Assembly: GCF_018860425.1 (NCBI RefSeq)
Contig: NZ_JAHKPI010000015.1
Location: forward strand, 310,001 to 374,000
Length of the DNA: 64,000 nt
Source: Marinobacter sp. F3R08
GTDB taxonomy: Bacteria > Pseudomonadota > Gammaproteobacteria > Pseudomonadales > Oleiphilaceae
Direction of reading: 5' to 3'
Positions 18,059 through 26,617 of the stretch are shown piece by piece. Numbering within the stretch: position 1 is the first letter of the stretch; every line of letters starts with the position of its first letter. Made by a program: the position numbers and the translations under genes. The notes beneath the pieces were generated by a model. It saw only the letters and a program-made list of their open reading frames with translations. It was not told where the DNA came from and did no database searches.

Positions 18059-18304
18059 TCAGAGCTTGGAGAGCTCCGCATCGAATGTTCTGGCGCCCGC
18101 ATCGGTAAACTCATAGGCTCCACGAATATACTTCAGCGTTGCCATTTCTATATCTGTAACGCTTTGTCCGTCCTTGGCGGACTTAAGCAGGTCTTTTGCT
18201 TCTTCGACTGAGATTTTGCCCTCGCCCTGACCAGTGGTGTGTTTTACGGCCAGATCAATGAGCTCTTTCTCATATTTGTTGCCATCAATTGTCACATAAG
18301 CCAT
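18059..18304 (-). CDS. Small acidic hypothetical protein, 81 aa
   Basis: The protein begins MAYVTIDGNKYEKELIDLAVKHTTGQGEGKISVEEAKDLLKSAKDG and reads as a compact helical domain. GEGKISVEEAKDLL resembles one half of an EF-hand-like calcium loop, but key acidic positions are missing. It has a plausible ribosome site (AAGGATG at 18310-18316 on the minus strand). I do not recognise the family. Its ATG-led, charged sequence looks real. Confidence 0.65.
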   Translation of the reverse strand: MAYVTIDGNKYEKELIDLAVKHTTGQGEGKISVEEAKDLLKSAKDGQSVTDIEMATLKYIRGAYEFTDAGARTFDAELSKL

Positions 18305-18438
18305 GAGAACATCCTTTCGTGAGTAACTGGATCGTCCTTTCCGGAACCTTAATGCTTATGCCGGAGAGCGTGCCGTGGGTCGACACTTTCTTTAATTTAG
18401 CTTCTTGTTCAAAAAATGCATAGATTTTCGTGATGAGG

Positions 18439-18464
18439 TCCGGGGAGTTTGAGCACTCCCCGGA
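18439..18464 (-). terminator. Terminator hairpin after atoE
   Basis: TCCGGGGAGT (18439-18448) pairs perfectly with ACTCCCCGGA (18455-18464) around a 6-nt loop, 20 bases past the atoE stop. There is no strong T run on the minus strand. Confidence 0.6.
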
Positions 18465-18483
18465 TTCAGTGACCGGGCAGACG

Positions 18484-19791
18484 TTACAACCAGGTCAAAC
18501 CTGCGCTGATGATGATGCCGGTAATGATCAGCAGCATCAGGCAGTAACCCATAATGTCCTTGGCTTTCAGTCCGGCAATGGCCAGTACCGGCAGGGCCCA
18601 GAAAGGTTGTAGCAGGTTGGTCCAGGCGTCACCCCAGGCAACGGCCATGGCTACCCTGGGTATGTTCGCGCCGAGTTCCTGGGCCGCTGGCAACATAACC
18701 GGTGCCTGAACTGCCCACTGGCCACCGCCCGACGGTACGAAGATATTCACCACCCCGGCGCTTACAAAACTCCAGAACGGCAGGCTTTCTGCACTGGCAA
18801 TGGAAACGAAACCGGCAGAAATGCTGGCGGCCAGTCCGGATGCCGTCATCACACTCATGATGCCCGCGTAAAACGGAAACTGGATAACGATACCGGCACC
18901 GCCTTTCACGCCCTCGTTCAGGCTGGTAAGAAGACGTTTCGGAGTCTGGTGCAGAATGATCGCCACGAACAGGAACATGAAATTCACAATGTTCAGGTTC
19001 AGCCCGCTGCCATTGATAAAGTACTGGAAGACAAACGCGATACCACTGAAACCGATCAGCCAGGCAAGAATCCTGCTGTTTTCCAGGTAATCGGCCGGAC
19101 GATTGATAACCACGGCAGTATCGGGTTCATCGTCCAGAACCTTGGGGTCTGCGTACACGCTGTCTCTTTCGTCGGGCAGCATGAGCCGGTTAACCAGAGG
19201 CACGATAATGAACAGCGCAGCCACAATGGCCAGGTTGAAGAACGCGAAGATTGTTTCGCTGGTGCCGATAATGCCGATCACGTCTGCCGTGAAGTGACCT
19301 TCAGTCGCGATGGTCAGGGGTATGGACCCGGCAAGGCCGCCATGCCAGACAATGAAGCCGGAGTAGGCACTGGCAATCAGCAACGGATAGTGAACGCGAA
19401 TCTGGCGTGCCAGGGCCTTGGCGAACAGTGCGCCGACGACCAGACCGAAACCCCAGTTGATCCAACTGGCGACAAGAGCAATAAAGGTAACCAGCACAAT
19501 CGCCTGGCCAGGCGTTCTGGCAAGCCCCGCAATCCGATTCAGGATTCCTCGTACCAGTGGTGTACTTGCCATCATGAACCCGGTAACCAATACCAGCAGC
19601 ATCTGCATGGAAAAGGTCAGCAGGTTCCAGAAACCGTTACCCCACATTTCCACGACCGCCATGGGGCTATGGCCTTCGAAAACCATTGCGGCAATGAACG
19701 CGACCAGCGTCAGGATAATTACGAACAGGTAGGGGTCTGGCAAATACTTGTCTACCAGACTGACCATGGGTTTGGATGCCCTGTCTAACAT
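18484..19791 (-). CDS. atoE: Short-chain fatty acid transporter, AtoE family
   Basis: The 435-residue inner-membrane protein has about 10-12 hydrophobic spans and the AtoE-family segments INWGFGLVVGALFAKALAR, SGFIVWHGGLAGSIPL and VPSGGGQWAVQAPVMLPAA. It should import short-chain fatty acids such as butyrate or acetoacetate. AGGAGGACAAC precedes the ATG. It stands alone between a hypothetical gene and an SGNH hydrolase, without ato metabolic genes beside it. Confidence 0.92.
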   Translation of the reverse strand: MLDRASKPMVSLVDKYLPDPYLFVIILTLVAFIAAMVFEGHSPMAVVEMWGNGFWNLLTFSMQMLLVLVTGFMMASTPLVRGILNRIAGLARTPGQAIVLVTFIALVASWINWGFGLVVGALFAKALARQIRVHYPLLIASAYSGFIVWHGGLAGSIPLTIATEGHFTADVIGIIGTSETIFAFFNLAIVAALFIIVPLVNRLMLPDERDSVYADPKVLDDEPDTAVVINRPADYLENSRILAWLIGFSGIAFVFQYFINGSGLNLNIVNFMFLFVAIILHQTPKRLLTSLNEGVKGGAGIVIQFPFYAGIMSVMTASGLAASISAGFVSIASAESLPFWSFVSAGVVNIFVPSGGGQWAVQAPVMLPAAQELGANIPRVAMAVAWGDAWTNLLQPFWALPVLAIAGLKAKDIMGYCLMLLIITGIIISAGLTWL

Positions 19792-19900
19792 GTTGTCCTC
19801 CTTTGTTATTTTTAAGCCAATTCAAGAGTAGCAAGCTAAACCGAAAACGCACAGAAGGAAAAATGATTCTTTAGCCGTATTGTTTTCCTTGTAACTGGTA

Positions 19901-20608
19901 TCAGGAAATGGCGTCGGACAGGGCCTCCGCAATGAACGAGTAGCCATTTGGACCGGGGTGGTAACCATCACGGGCCAGCAATGCGGGGTCGGTGACCGTT
20001 GGATAGTTCAGATATCTGAAATCGCTGGAACTGTTCCTGGCAAGCTGTAGATAAATGCGATCGAGTTGCCGGGATCGCCAGCCCATGATGTGCCGGAGCG
20101 GCGCCGGCAACGCAGTGAACAGATGCATGGGGGGCACACTGATAAGAAGCAGAGGCCCGGGGTATCGCGGCGCAAGCATTCGGCGCAATTCAATCAATTG
20201 CTGGCGGAACCGAAAGCGGGGAGTGAACCCTGTGGTATCGTTCACCCCCATGCTCAACAGCACTACATCCGCTTCCGGTAGGTCGGCATTTTCCAGTTGC
20301 CGAACCAGTGCCCCGAGCCGGATACCATTGACCCCGTAAGTATGCCAGGCAATGGCCTGGCCGGTGCGCTCGTGAATCTGCCTGGCCAACTGGCTGGCCA
20401 GGCCCTGGTTATGAGTTTCAACACCGACTCCGGCCGCCGTGGATTCCCCGATGACCAGGATTCGCTTTTCGGGGGCGCCTTCCCCGTACTGGCCAGAAGG
20501 TGAGCCCCCGGCTTCCGGCAGCCTTGGCGTTGTGCGCCGCGCCTTTTTGCCCTGAAAAAACAGTATCGGGAAGAGCAGGGCAGTGGTCAGCCAGAAAGGA
20601 AGGTGCAT
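19901..20608 (-). CDS. SGNH/GDSL-family hydrolase with N-terminal membrane anchor
   Basis: The 235-residue protein starts with a hydrophobic stretch (LPFWLTTALLFPILFF), then block I VIGESTAAGVG with Ser in place of GDS (GES), block III GVNDTTGF, and block V DGYHPGPNGY with the catalytic Asp-His. It is an esterase or lipase tethered to or exported across the inner membrane. The substrate is unknown. Confidence 0.88.
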   Translation of the reverse strand: MHLPFWLTTALLFPILFFQGKKARRTTPRLPEAGGSPSGQYGEGAPEKRILVIGESTAAGVGVETHNQGLASQLARQIHERTGQAIAWHTYGVNGIRLGALVRQLENADLPEADVVLLSMGVNDTTGFTPRFRFRQQLIELRRMLAPRYPGPLLLISVPPMHLFTALPAPLRHIMGWRSRQLDRIYLQLARNSSSDFRYLNYPTVTDPALLARDGYHPGPNGYSFIAEALSDAIS

Positions 20609-20638
20609 GAATAAGCTCCGGTGTTTGTTGTTGGCCGG

Positions 20639-20971
20639 TTAGTGAGCCATTGTCCTGGAGAATACATTGATCACAACGACGCCGGAAATTATCAGCGTTA
20701 TTCCGATCACACTCGCTATATCCAGCGTCTGCCCGTAGATCAGCCATCCGATAAACGCTACCAGTACAATGCCAAGCCCCGCCCATATGGCATAGGCAAG
20801 GCCCACAGGAATCTCTTTGAGCGTGATGGAGAGGAAGTAAAAGGCAACCGCATAGCCTGCAATCACCAGAAGGCTGGGCCAGAGCCTGGTAAAACCTTCA
20901 CTGGCCTTTAGCCCGCTGGTCGCGACGACTTCTGCAACAATGGCTATGCCGAGAAATAACCAACTTTTCAC
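20639..20971 (-). CDS. Small multidrug resistance (SMR/EmrE-like) transporter
   Basis: The GTG start at 20971, preceded by AGGAGATTGTCT, gives exactly 110 residues, the length of EmrE. The longer ATG reading adds an unlikely N terminus. The essential Glu in helix 1 is present ([24 protein letters not shown]), as is [20 protein letters not shown] of helix 3. It exchanges cationic drugs or guanidinium-like compounds for protons. Confidence 0.93.
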   Translation of the reverse strand: MKSWLFLGIAIVAEVVATSGLKASEGFTRLWPSLLVIAGYAVAFYFLSITLKEIPVGLAYAIWAGLGIVLVAFIGWLIYGQTLDIASVIGITLIISGVVVINVFSRTMAH

Positions 20972-21209
20972 AGACAATCTCCTGTTCAGCACGAAAACCG
21001 GCACCCGAAGATACCAGCCCTCAGCCCACTGGGGGAACGGTTAGGCATCAGAGGCTGTCTCCTTTACTACCGAAGCCAGTGAGTGGTCGTGCCGTGTCAT
21101 GAAGCGTACCGGCATGGAGTATCGTTACGGGTTCGAGCCTCCGGGTTTGCCCGAGGATAGCCTGTTGCGGCAGCATGTACTCTATCGTTTACGGTGTCGA
21201 CTCTATTGT

Positions 21210-21806
21210 ATGGTGGCTGTTCTCGGTACTGGCCGATGGGAGAAGACGTTGCGGATAGATCAATCCCTTGAAATGCAGTTACTCTGCCTGAATCATAAGG
21301 CAGAGCTGTTTGACCTTATAGAGGCCAATCGCGAACACCTTCGCAAGTGGTTGCCGTGGGTTGATGGGACCAGGTCTCCAGCAGACACCGAATCCTTCAT
21401 CAGATCGGCCATATCGCAATACGAATCCGGCAACAATCCGCACTACGCAATTTTCTATGGCTCGACTCTGTGTGGTGCGTGCGGATTCCATCCATTTGAC
21501 ATAAAAAATGGGGTCGGTAGTCTCGGCTATTGGCTGGGACACCGCTATTCGGGTAAAGGAATCATGGCATTATGCGTGAAGGCACTGGTTGAACATGGGT
21601 TTCGAGAGTGCGGCTTAAGCCGAATCGAAATTGCTTGTGCAACAGGTAACACCAGGAGCAGGCGCATCCCGGAGCGTTTGGGTTTCGAGTATGACGGTGT
21701 GCTCCGGGACAATGAGTTTTTAAACGGTCGGTACGTCGATCAGGCAATATATTCCATGCAGGCATCGGCGTTTCTGGCTGCAAGTCCCTGGCACAGTGAC
21801 GCCTGA
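21210..21806 (+). CDS. GNAT acetyltransferase of the RimJ/RimL type
   Basis: The acetyl-CoA site (YWLGHRYSGKGIM) and the C-terminal ERLGFEYDGVLRDNEFLNGRYVDQAIYSM segment mark a RimL-like N-acetyltransferase. The start at 21210 gives 198 residues with the normal LRIDQSLEMQLL opening. The longer reading from 21099 adds 37 residues without family likeness. Its target is probably a protein N terminus, a small amine or an antibiotic. Confidence 0.85.
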   Translation: MVAVLGTGRWEKTLRIDQSLEMQLLCLNHKAELFDLIEANREHLRKWLPWVDGTRSPADTESFIRSAISQYESGNNPHYAIFYGSTLCGACGFHPFDIKNGVGSLGYWLGHRYSGKGIMALCVKALVEHGFRECGLSRIEIACATGNTRSRRIPERLGFEYDGVLRDNEFLNGRYVDQAIYSMQASAFLAASPWHSDA

Positions 21807-21896
21807 TCCCATAGACATACTGACGATATCTTCGCCCTCAGGGAACTGATGGCGAGCCAGAATCGGCCACGGCCACTACCGGAGACAAAAGGCGAT

Positions 21897-22820
21897 ATGA
21901 ACATGGCTCCCGCACCCTATCCCATTGGTACATCTGGCACTCCCTGGGGCGATGCAGAACGCTCCGAGTGGTTGTCACGGCAGACTCGTCGGCGCAGCTA
22001 CGCGTCGGAGGTTCTGGGTGTGATTGAACGCCTGCGCTCCCGCTTTGATGTGGAAGAGTATGGTTGCCTGGATTACGGTCCCGACCGGTATCCGCTTATG
22101 GCGATACGCAGCCGCAACTGGAACGACGATCTGCCTGTGGTCCTGGTTACCGGGGGTGTTCATGGTTATGAAACCAGTGGTGTGCATGGCGCACTCCGCT
22201 TTGTTGACAAACACGCAGAGGCGTATGCGGGTCGCGTGAATTTGCTGGTTGCGCCCTGTGTCAGTCCCTGGGCATACGAGCGCATCCACCGCTGGAACCG
22301 GAACGCGATCGATCCGAACCGTTCCTTCCATGATGACAGCCCCGCGGAGGAGTCTACGGCGCTTATGCGATTGGTGGCGCCTTATCGTGATCGGGCGTTG
22401 ATTCATATCGACCTTCACGAAACCACTGATACTGACGAAAGCGAGTTCCGTCCTGCGCTGGCTGCTCGTGATGGCAAACCATTCGAGCCCGCAGGGATTC
22501 CCGATGGTTTCTATGTCGTTGACGATAGCGCGAACCCGCAGCCGGAATTCCAGCAGGCAGTCATCGGGGCGGTCGAGCAGGTTACGCATATCGCGCCAGC
22601 CGACGATAAAGGTGAGATTTTTGGCTCACCGGTGGTCGCTCGCGGTGTCATTGAGTATCCGCTCACGCAGTGGGGGCTGTGCGCCGGTGTTACCCGGGCT
22701 CCCTACAGGACGACAACCGAAGTTTATCCCGACAGCCCGCGTGTCACCCCGGAACAATGCAATCGCGCCCAGGCTGCGGCGGTGTGTGCCGCGATCACTT
22801 ACGGACTGGCGGCACGGTGA
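21897..22820 (+). CDS. M14-family zinc carboxypeptidase-like protein
   Basis: Zinc ligands appear as HGYE (first His and Glu) and the later His in HIDLHE, and NRNAIDPNRSF holds the substrate-carboxylate-binding Asn-Arg. The catalytic Glu is in TTTEVYPDS. This is the cytoplasmic M14 subgroup without a signal peptide. A start at 21897 (MNMAPAPYPIG) gives 307 residues. The ATG at 21849 would add 16. The stop is 3 bases from that of the convergent gene. Confidence 0.88.
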   Translation: MNMAPAPYPIGTSGTPWGDAERSEWLSRQTRRRSYASEVLGVIERLRSRFDVEEYGCLDYGPDRYPLMAIRSRNWNDDLPVVLVTGGVHGYETSGVHGALRFVDKHAEAYAGRVNLLVAPCVSPWAYERIHRWNRNAIDPNRSFHDDSPAEESTALMRLVAPYRDRALIHIDLHETTDTDESEFRPALAARDGKPFEPAGIPDGFYVVDDSANPQPEFQQAVIGAVEQVTHIAPADDKGEIFGSPVVARGVIEYPLTQWGLCAGVTRAPYRTTTEVYPDSPRVTPEQCNRAQAAAVCAAITYGLAAR

Positions 22821-22823
22821 CTG

Positions 22824-23681
22824 TCACTTTGAGTTGGACGTCAGTTTTCCTGTGCTGACAACCGTTTGTGTGGGCGTCCCTGGTTTGGAGAGGTAAGGCT
22901 GCGACAATGCCTCCAGCTTCTCCTTTCTCAGCTGACGGACGGCATTCCAGATCTGTTCTGACAGCTGTGGGTTCGCCGCCTTGAACTGCCGGGAAAGCAT
23001 AAGGTAGTAGGGCTTGGTTTCCAGAGGCGGGTGAATCCGGACAATGCCTGTCAGTTGGTCTGCGTTCTTGTCCAACAGGAAATCCGCCGTGATCGATTGA
23101 AGCGCAACGGCATCTACCCGCTTTGCGACCAGCAGTTGCAGGCTTTGCCTGGAGCTGCGGACCTTCATCACCGACACACCCAGATCCTCCAGGTCCCTCA
23201 CAATAGAGTAACCCAGTGGGGCGCCAATCCTGAGGTCGGACGCCTCGAAAGCCTCGCCATTCCAGCCCAGGTCAGCGTCTGACAGGGAATAGAGATGGTA
23301 GCTGATGGTGGTCAGGCGTCGTGAGGGGTCGATTTGTCCATCTTTTCGGGGGTATTCGCCAATTCGAGTGCGCTCAGTATTGTAGGATGCATTGAATATC
23401 CCATCCACCTGGCCGGTCTCGAGCATGGCAAGGCAGCGTTTCCAGGGAAAGCGGCTGAATCTGATGCGTAGATCCGGTATCCGCTCTTCCAGCAGTTTTA
23501 CCAGTTCTACCGCTGCACCGGGTCTTTCCAGAACCTGTTGTGTGTCGCCCATGTAGTAGGGAAACTGGGTTTTATCTTCGTAGGCGACGTGCAGAACCGT
23601 CTCGGCAACCGCAGCTTGGGCTGCAGTCAGTAGCAGGTACAGGGGGATCCAGGCGAGGTATGACTGCTCGCATGCTTTCAT
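22824..23681 (-). CDS. Periplasmic solute-binding protein (family 3-like)
   Basis: The protein has a signal peptide (LAWIPLYLLLTAAQAAVAE) and a type II binding fold, with GRSV-like DGIFNASYNTERTRIGEYPRK and APLGYSIVRDLEDLGVSVMKV segments. Such stand-alone proteins bind amino acids or act as sensors. No permease or ATPase gene is adjacent. The start at 23681 (MKACEQ) gives the usual signal-peptide length. Confidence 0.8.
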   Translation of the reverse strand: MKACEQSYLAWIPLYLLLTAAQAAVAETVLHVAYEDKTQFPYYMGDTQQVLERPGAAVELVKLLEERIPDLRIRFSRFPWKRCLAMLETGQVDGIFNASYNTERTRIGEYPRKDGQIDPSRRLTTISYHLYSLSDADLGWNGEAFEASDLRIGAPLGYSIVRDLEDLGVSVMKVRSSRQSLQLLVAKRVDAVALQSITADFLLDKNADQLTGIVRIHPPLETKPYYLMLSRQFKAANPQLSEQIWNAVRQLRKEKLEALSQPYLSKPGTPTQTVVSTGKLTSNSK

Positions 23682-23780
23682 GGCCAGGGTCCAACAGAAT
23701 GCAATAAACAAATCAGCTTAGTTGGCTGCTGGGCAAATTCAAAGTCTGTGGCCTCATAGCGCTGCCGGAAAACGGTTCTT

Positions 23781-24845
23781 TTAATTTTGCGTGCGCATGT
23801 CATCTTTCCATCGAAAGCCCGGTTCACCTGCTTGCCAAACGCCGTCTCTGTTGAAAGGGTGGGGGCTGGCCATGTTGATATACTGGGGCAAGCCAAACTG
23901 AGGTGAAAGGTTCCGCGGGGCTTTGATGATTACCCGGTCCATAAAATCCAGCCCCTGCTGTGTTGCCGGCTCGTGAGCATTGGGCGACGCCCGGTGGGCA
24001 ACAGCCCAGTTGTCGATGAATAACAGATCGCCGGTATCGAATTCATAGTGAATGCCATAGCCACTCTTGATGGAATGATCCAGCAGGTCATTGTAGTCGT
24101 TGAACAGGTTCTTCATGGCGACTTCATCCAGCAACCGGAAGCAGTCGATGTGTGCGGGAAGGGTTTTCAGCTGGTCGATTGTCAGCCCTTCGTCCGGCAG
24201 GCGCTCGATCACGGCGCCGGTCATGCCCAGATGCAGCCAGACGCTTTTACGGCCGGAAATCGGATGGGTATGGACCACAGGATGAGTTACGCTGGAAGCG
24301 GAGTTTACCGACACCAGGCGCTGCCAGAGATCCTGCTTGTCCGGTGGGAGTGCATCAAACGCGGCACCCTGATGCGCGAAGTGGGTGCCGGCGCCGTTGT
24401 GTGGCGCACGGGCGATATAGTAGGCGCTATGGGAGAAGCTGGCAGCCTCCAGGTTGCCATCGTTGTGCCACTGTGTGCCGGTGCGGGAAATGCTCTTGTG
24501 GCCAGCGCTGGAGGAGCGGAAGATACGTCTGTTACGGCCAGGTGTTGCGGGATGAACGCCGTGGGTTAAATGGATCTCGTGCCCGCCCCACCAGGTGCAT
24601 GTATCAATCAGTTCCTCTGAGGAAAGGCCCGCCTGGTGTTTGAAAACGATGAACCCGCGATTCGCCATTTCGGCTTCCAGAGCTTTTATCGCGGGATCTG
24701 ATAAGCGGTTGCGGACATCGGCACCGTAGATTTCAGCCCCAATAGGTTCCAGCGGTTTTACGGAGAGGCCTTCCTGTTCGAGCAGGGCCAGATTTTCAGG
24801 GTTAAGGGGTGCCACGGTGAGGGTTGGTTCCTGAGTCTGTGCCAT
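23781..24845 (-). CDS. TauD/TfdA-family Fe(II)/2-oxoglutarate dioxygenase
   Basis: The iron triad is visible as His127-x-Asp129 (QWHNDGN) and His284 (DNWAVAHRAS), with the 2OG-binding Arg near residue 304 (DFMDRV). The length, 354 residues, is somewhat above TauD (283). It probably hydroxylates a small organic acid, amine or betaine, but the substrate is not readable. The ATG at 24845 is chosen over an in-frame TTG at 24854. A small perfect inverted repeat CTTGAC-agc-GTCAAG lies upstream at 24954-24968. Confidence 0.87.
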   Translation of the reverse strand: MAQTQEPTLTVAPLNPENLALLEQEGLSVKPLEPIGAEIYGADVRNRLSDPAIKALEAEMANRGFIVFKHQAGLSSEELIDTCTWWGGHEIHLTHGVHPATPGRNRRIFRSSSAGHKSISRTGTQWHNDGNLEAASFSHSAYYIARAPHNGAGTHFAHQGAAFDALPPDKQDLWQRLVSVNSASSVTHPVVHTHPISGRKSVWLHLGMTGAVIERLPDEGLTIDQLKTLPAHIDCFRLLDEVAMKNLFNDYNDLLDHSIKSGYGIHYEFDTGDLLFIDNWAVAHRASPNAHEPATQQGLDFMDRVIIKAPRNLSPQFGLPQYINMASPHPFNRDGVWQAGEPGFRWKDDMRTQN

Positions 24846-25045
24846 AGCCGTCAACTACCATGCTGCTCGCTTTTTGAACAGCCTAACCCAGCGAGTTTTT
24901 GGAATTCAAATCGAATGTCCCGACAGACCTGCTTTGAGTTCTGCGGCAGGCTGCTTGACAGCGTCAAGACCACCTCGTGCCATTCGGAATCATTCAAGAG
25001 CGCTGCTGCGCCTGGTGTCGTGAGTACTGATTACGGAGGGTGACT

Positions 25046-25375
25046 ATGGAGTTCGTGGCTTTTCTGTTGGCAATCATATTCGTAAGCATTGGAAGTTTCT
25101 GGGTGACAGGTACTCTGTATGGTTTTTTTCATCGGCCAGCAATTTACTTTCCAATGTCCCTGGCAACCAAAATGGCAGCTTCCGCGGTTTTTGGTGTCTG
25201 GCTTTTCGGGATTGGTGGCATCGTTATCGCAACACTGGTCTTCAATAACGCGATGATGAAAAGGCAGGATTACAGCCGCTGGCCCACCATTTTGGCGGGC
25301 AGCGTAATTTCGGTAGTTTGCTCGGTTATCATCTACTTTGCGGTGTTCGCCCTGGCATGGGGCGTTCTAGATTGA
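25046..25375 (+). CDS. Small membrane protein, 109 aa
   Basis: The protein has three predicted membrane spans (FVAFLLAIIFVSIGSFWV, KMAASAVFGVWLFGIGGIVIATLVF, ILAGSVISVVCSVIIYFAVFALAW) and no recognised domain. The ATG at 25046 follows GGAGG at 7 bases. The in-frame GTG at 25040 is too close to it. The 3' end overlaps the convergent amidohydrolase gene by 9 bases. Confidence 0.7.
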   Translation: MEFVAFLLAIIFVSIGSFWVTGTLYGFFHRPAIYFPMSLATKMAASAVFGVWLFGIGGIVIATLVFNNAMMKRQDYSRWPTILAGSVISVVCSVIIYFAVFALAWGVLD

Positions 25376-26617
25376 TCCGCCGTGATTGTCAGTCGGCACG
25401 AAAAGCTGCGCAGCCTTGCGGGTAAAGCTCTGGCGGCCGCCCTTGAATGCCATCAGTGGCTGCGCCAGATTTGCAATCACTGCCGCCGGTGAATCGGCAT
25501 CCAAGACAATAAAGTCGGCGGCACAGCCCGGCGTAAGACCATAATCCTGCAGGCGAATCAGCTTCGCAGATTCCTCCGAAATCCATCCAAGGCAACGCGC
25601 GAGCTCCACCGACGTGCCCAGATGGCAGACGTTAGCCAGCAGATTGGCCTGACGGATCAGCGAGACATCACCGAACGGCGTGAAGGGGTTGCCTACGTTA
25701 TTGGTAGACAGCGAACACGTCACACCGCAGGCGTGGAGCCTTGCCAGCGGAGCCACGCCACGGGGCACGTTGTGGGTGGCATCCCGGCCAGTGAGGAAGA
25801 GATCGGTGGAGGGTAATGCGGTCACCTGAACGCCGGCTTCGGCCAGAGCCAAAGCGGTTTCCCGGAATTGGTCTGGTGCCAATGCCGACAGCTTGGTGGC
25901 ATGGCCGATCGTAACCCGGTGCTGCCAGCCATGGGCCAGGGTGCACCGAATCACCTCCGGTATCGTCATGCCCTGTGGGTTGAGATCGAAGTCCAGATGC
26001 AGATCCAGGTCGCAGTTGTAACGCTCCGCCAGCTCGAACAACCGGCGGATTTGACCGGCAGGATCATCATCCATGTAGGGGCAGCCGCCGAGGACGGTGG
26101 CTCCATTCTCCAGTGCTTCACATAAAAGCTCTTCGGTGCCCGGATTATTGAGCAGGCCCTCCTGGGGGAAAACACAGAGTTCCAGGGTGACTCCCCAGGC
26201 ATAATCATGCTGTAGTCGGCGGATCGCCCGGAAGCCGGTCAGTCCGATGCCGGGATCCAGTTCCACATGAGTGCGCATATGGGTGGTACCCTGAGTAATG
26301 GCCTGTTCCAGAATGCGAGCGCCGCGCTGATAGACATCCGTCTCGGTGAACTCCGACTTGGCGGCACTGGTACTGGATACTGCTTCCTCGAGGGTGCCTT
26401 CCTGTAGCTTGCAGCGGTCCATGATGCAGGCCTTGTCCAGGTGAATATGTGTTTCGATGAGTCCTGGCAGGACCAGATGGCCCCCAAGATCAATCTCGGT
26501 GGTCGGTGACGCATCGGTGGCGAAGGCTTCGATAAACCTGCCGTGTTCCACCCGTAATTCAGTGACCTGCTCTGGTTGATCCGGCAACCTCAGGTTCTTG
26601 AACAGTATTGAGCTCAT
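25367..26617 (-). CDS. Cytosine deaminase-like amidohydrolase with altered active site
   Basis: The 416-residue protein is an amidohydrolase-superfamily member related to CodA and AtzC, acting on cyclic amides or amidines. Metal ligands His57-x-His59 (ETHIHLDKA), His207 and His239 are kept at CodA spacing. The position of CodA Asp313 is Asn306 (STNNVGNPF) and that of the proton-shuttling Glu217 is Phe210 (HLDF). I recall TNN-type relatives, so this may be a subfamily trait rather than decay. The start overlaps the transporter-fusion stop by 4 bases, so the enzyme probably acts on the imported substrate in the cytoplasm. Confidence 0.85.
   Translation of the reverse strand: MSSILFKNLRLPDQPEQVTELRVEHGRFIEAFATDASPTTEIDLGGHLVLPGLIETHIHLDKACIMDRCKLQEGTLEEAVSSTSAAKSEFTETDVYQRGARILEQAITQGTTHMRTHVELDPGIGLTGFRAIRRLQHDYAWGVTLELCVFPQEGLLNNPGTEELLCEALENGATVLGGCPYMDDDPAGQIRRLFELAERYNCDLDLHLDFDLNPQGMTIPEVIRCTLAHGWQHRVTIGHATKLSALAPDQFRETALALAEAGVQVTALPSTDLFLTGRDATHNVPRGVAPLARLHACGVTCSLSTNNVGNPFTPFGDVSLIRQANLLANVCHLGTSVELARCLGWISEESAKLIRLQDYGLTPGCAADFIVLDADSPAAVIANLAQPLMAFKGGRQSFTRKAAQLFVPTDNHGGSI

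Noticed and set aside
19792..19900. Sigma54 promoter for atoE, expected from AtoC control in other bacteria
   Set aside because: A TTGCT box exists, but the GG dinucleotide is two bases out of place.
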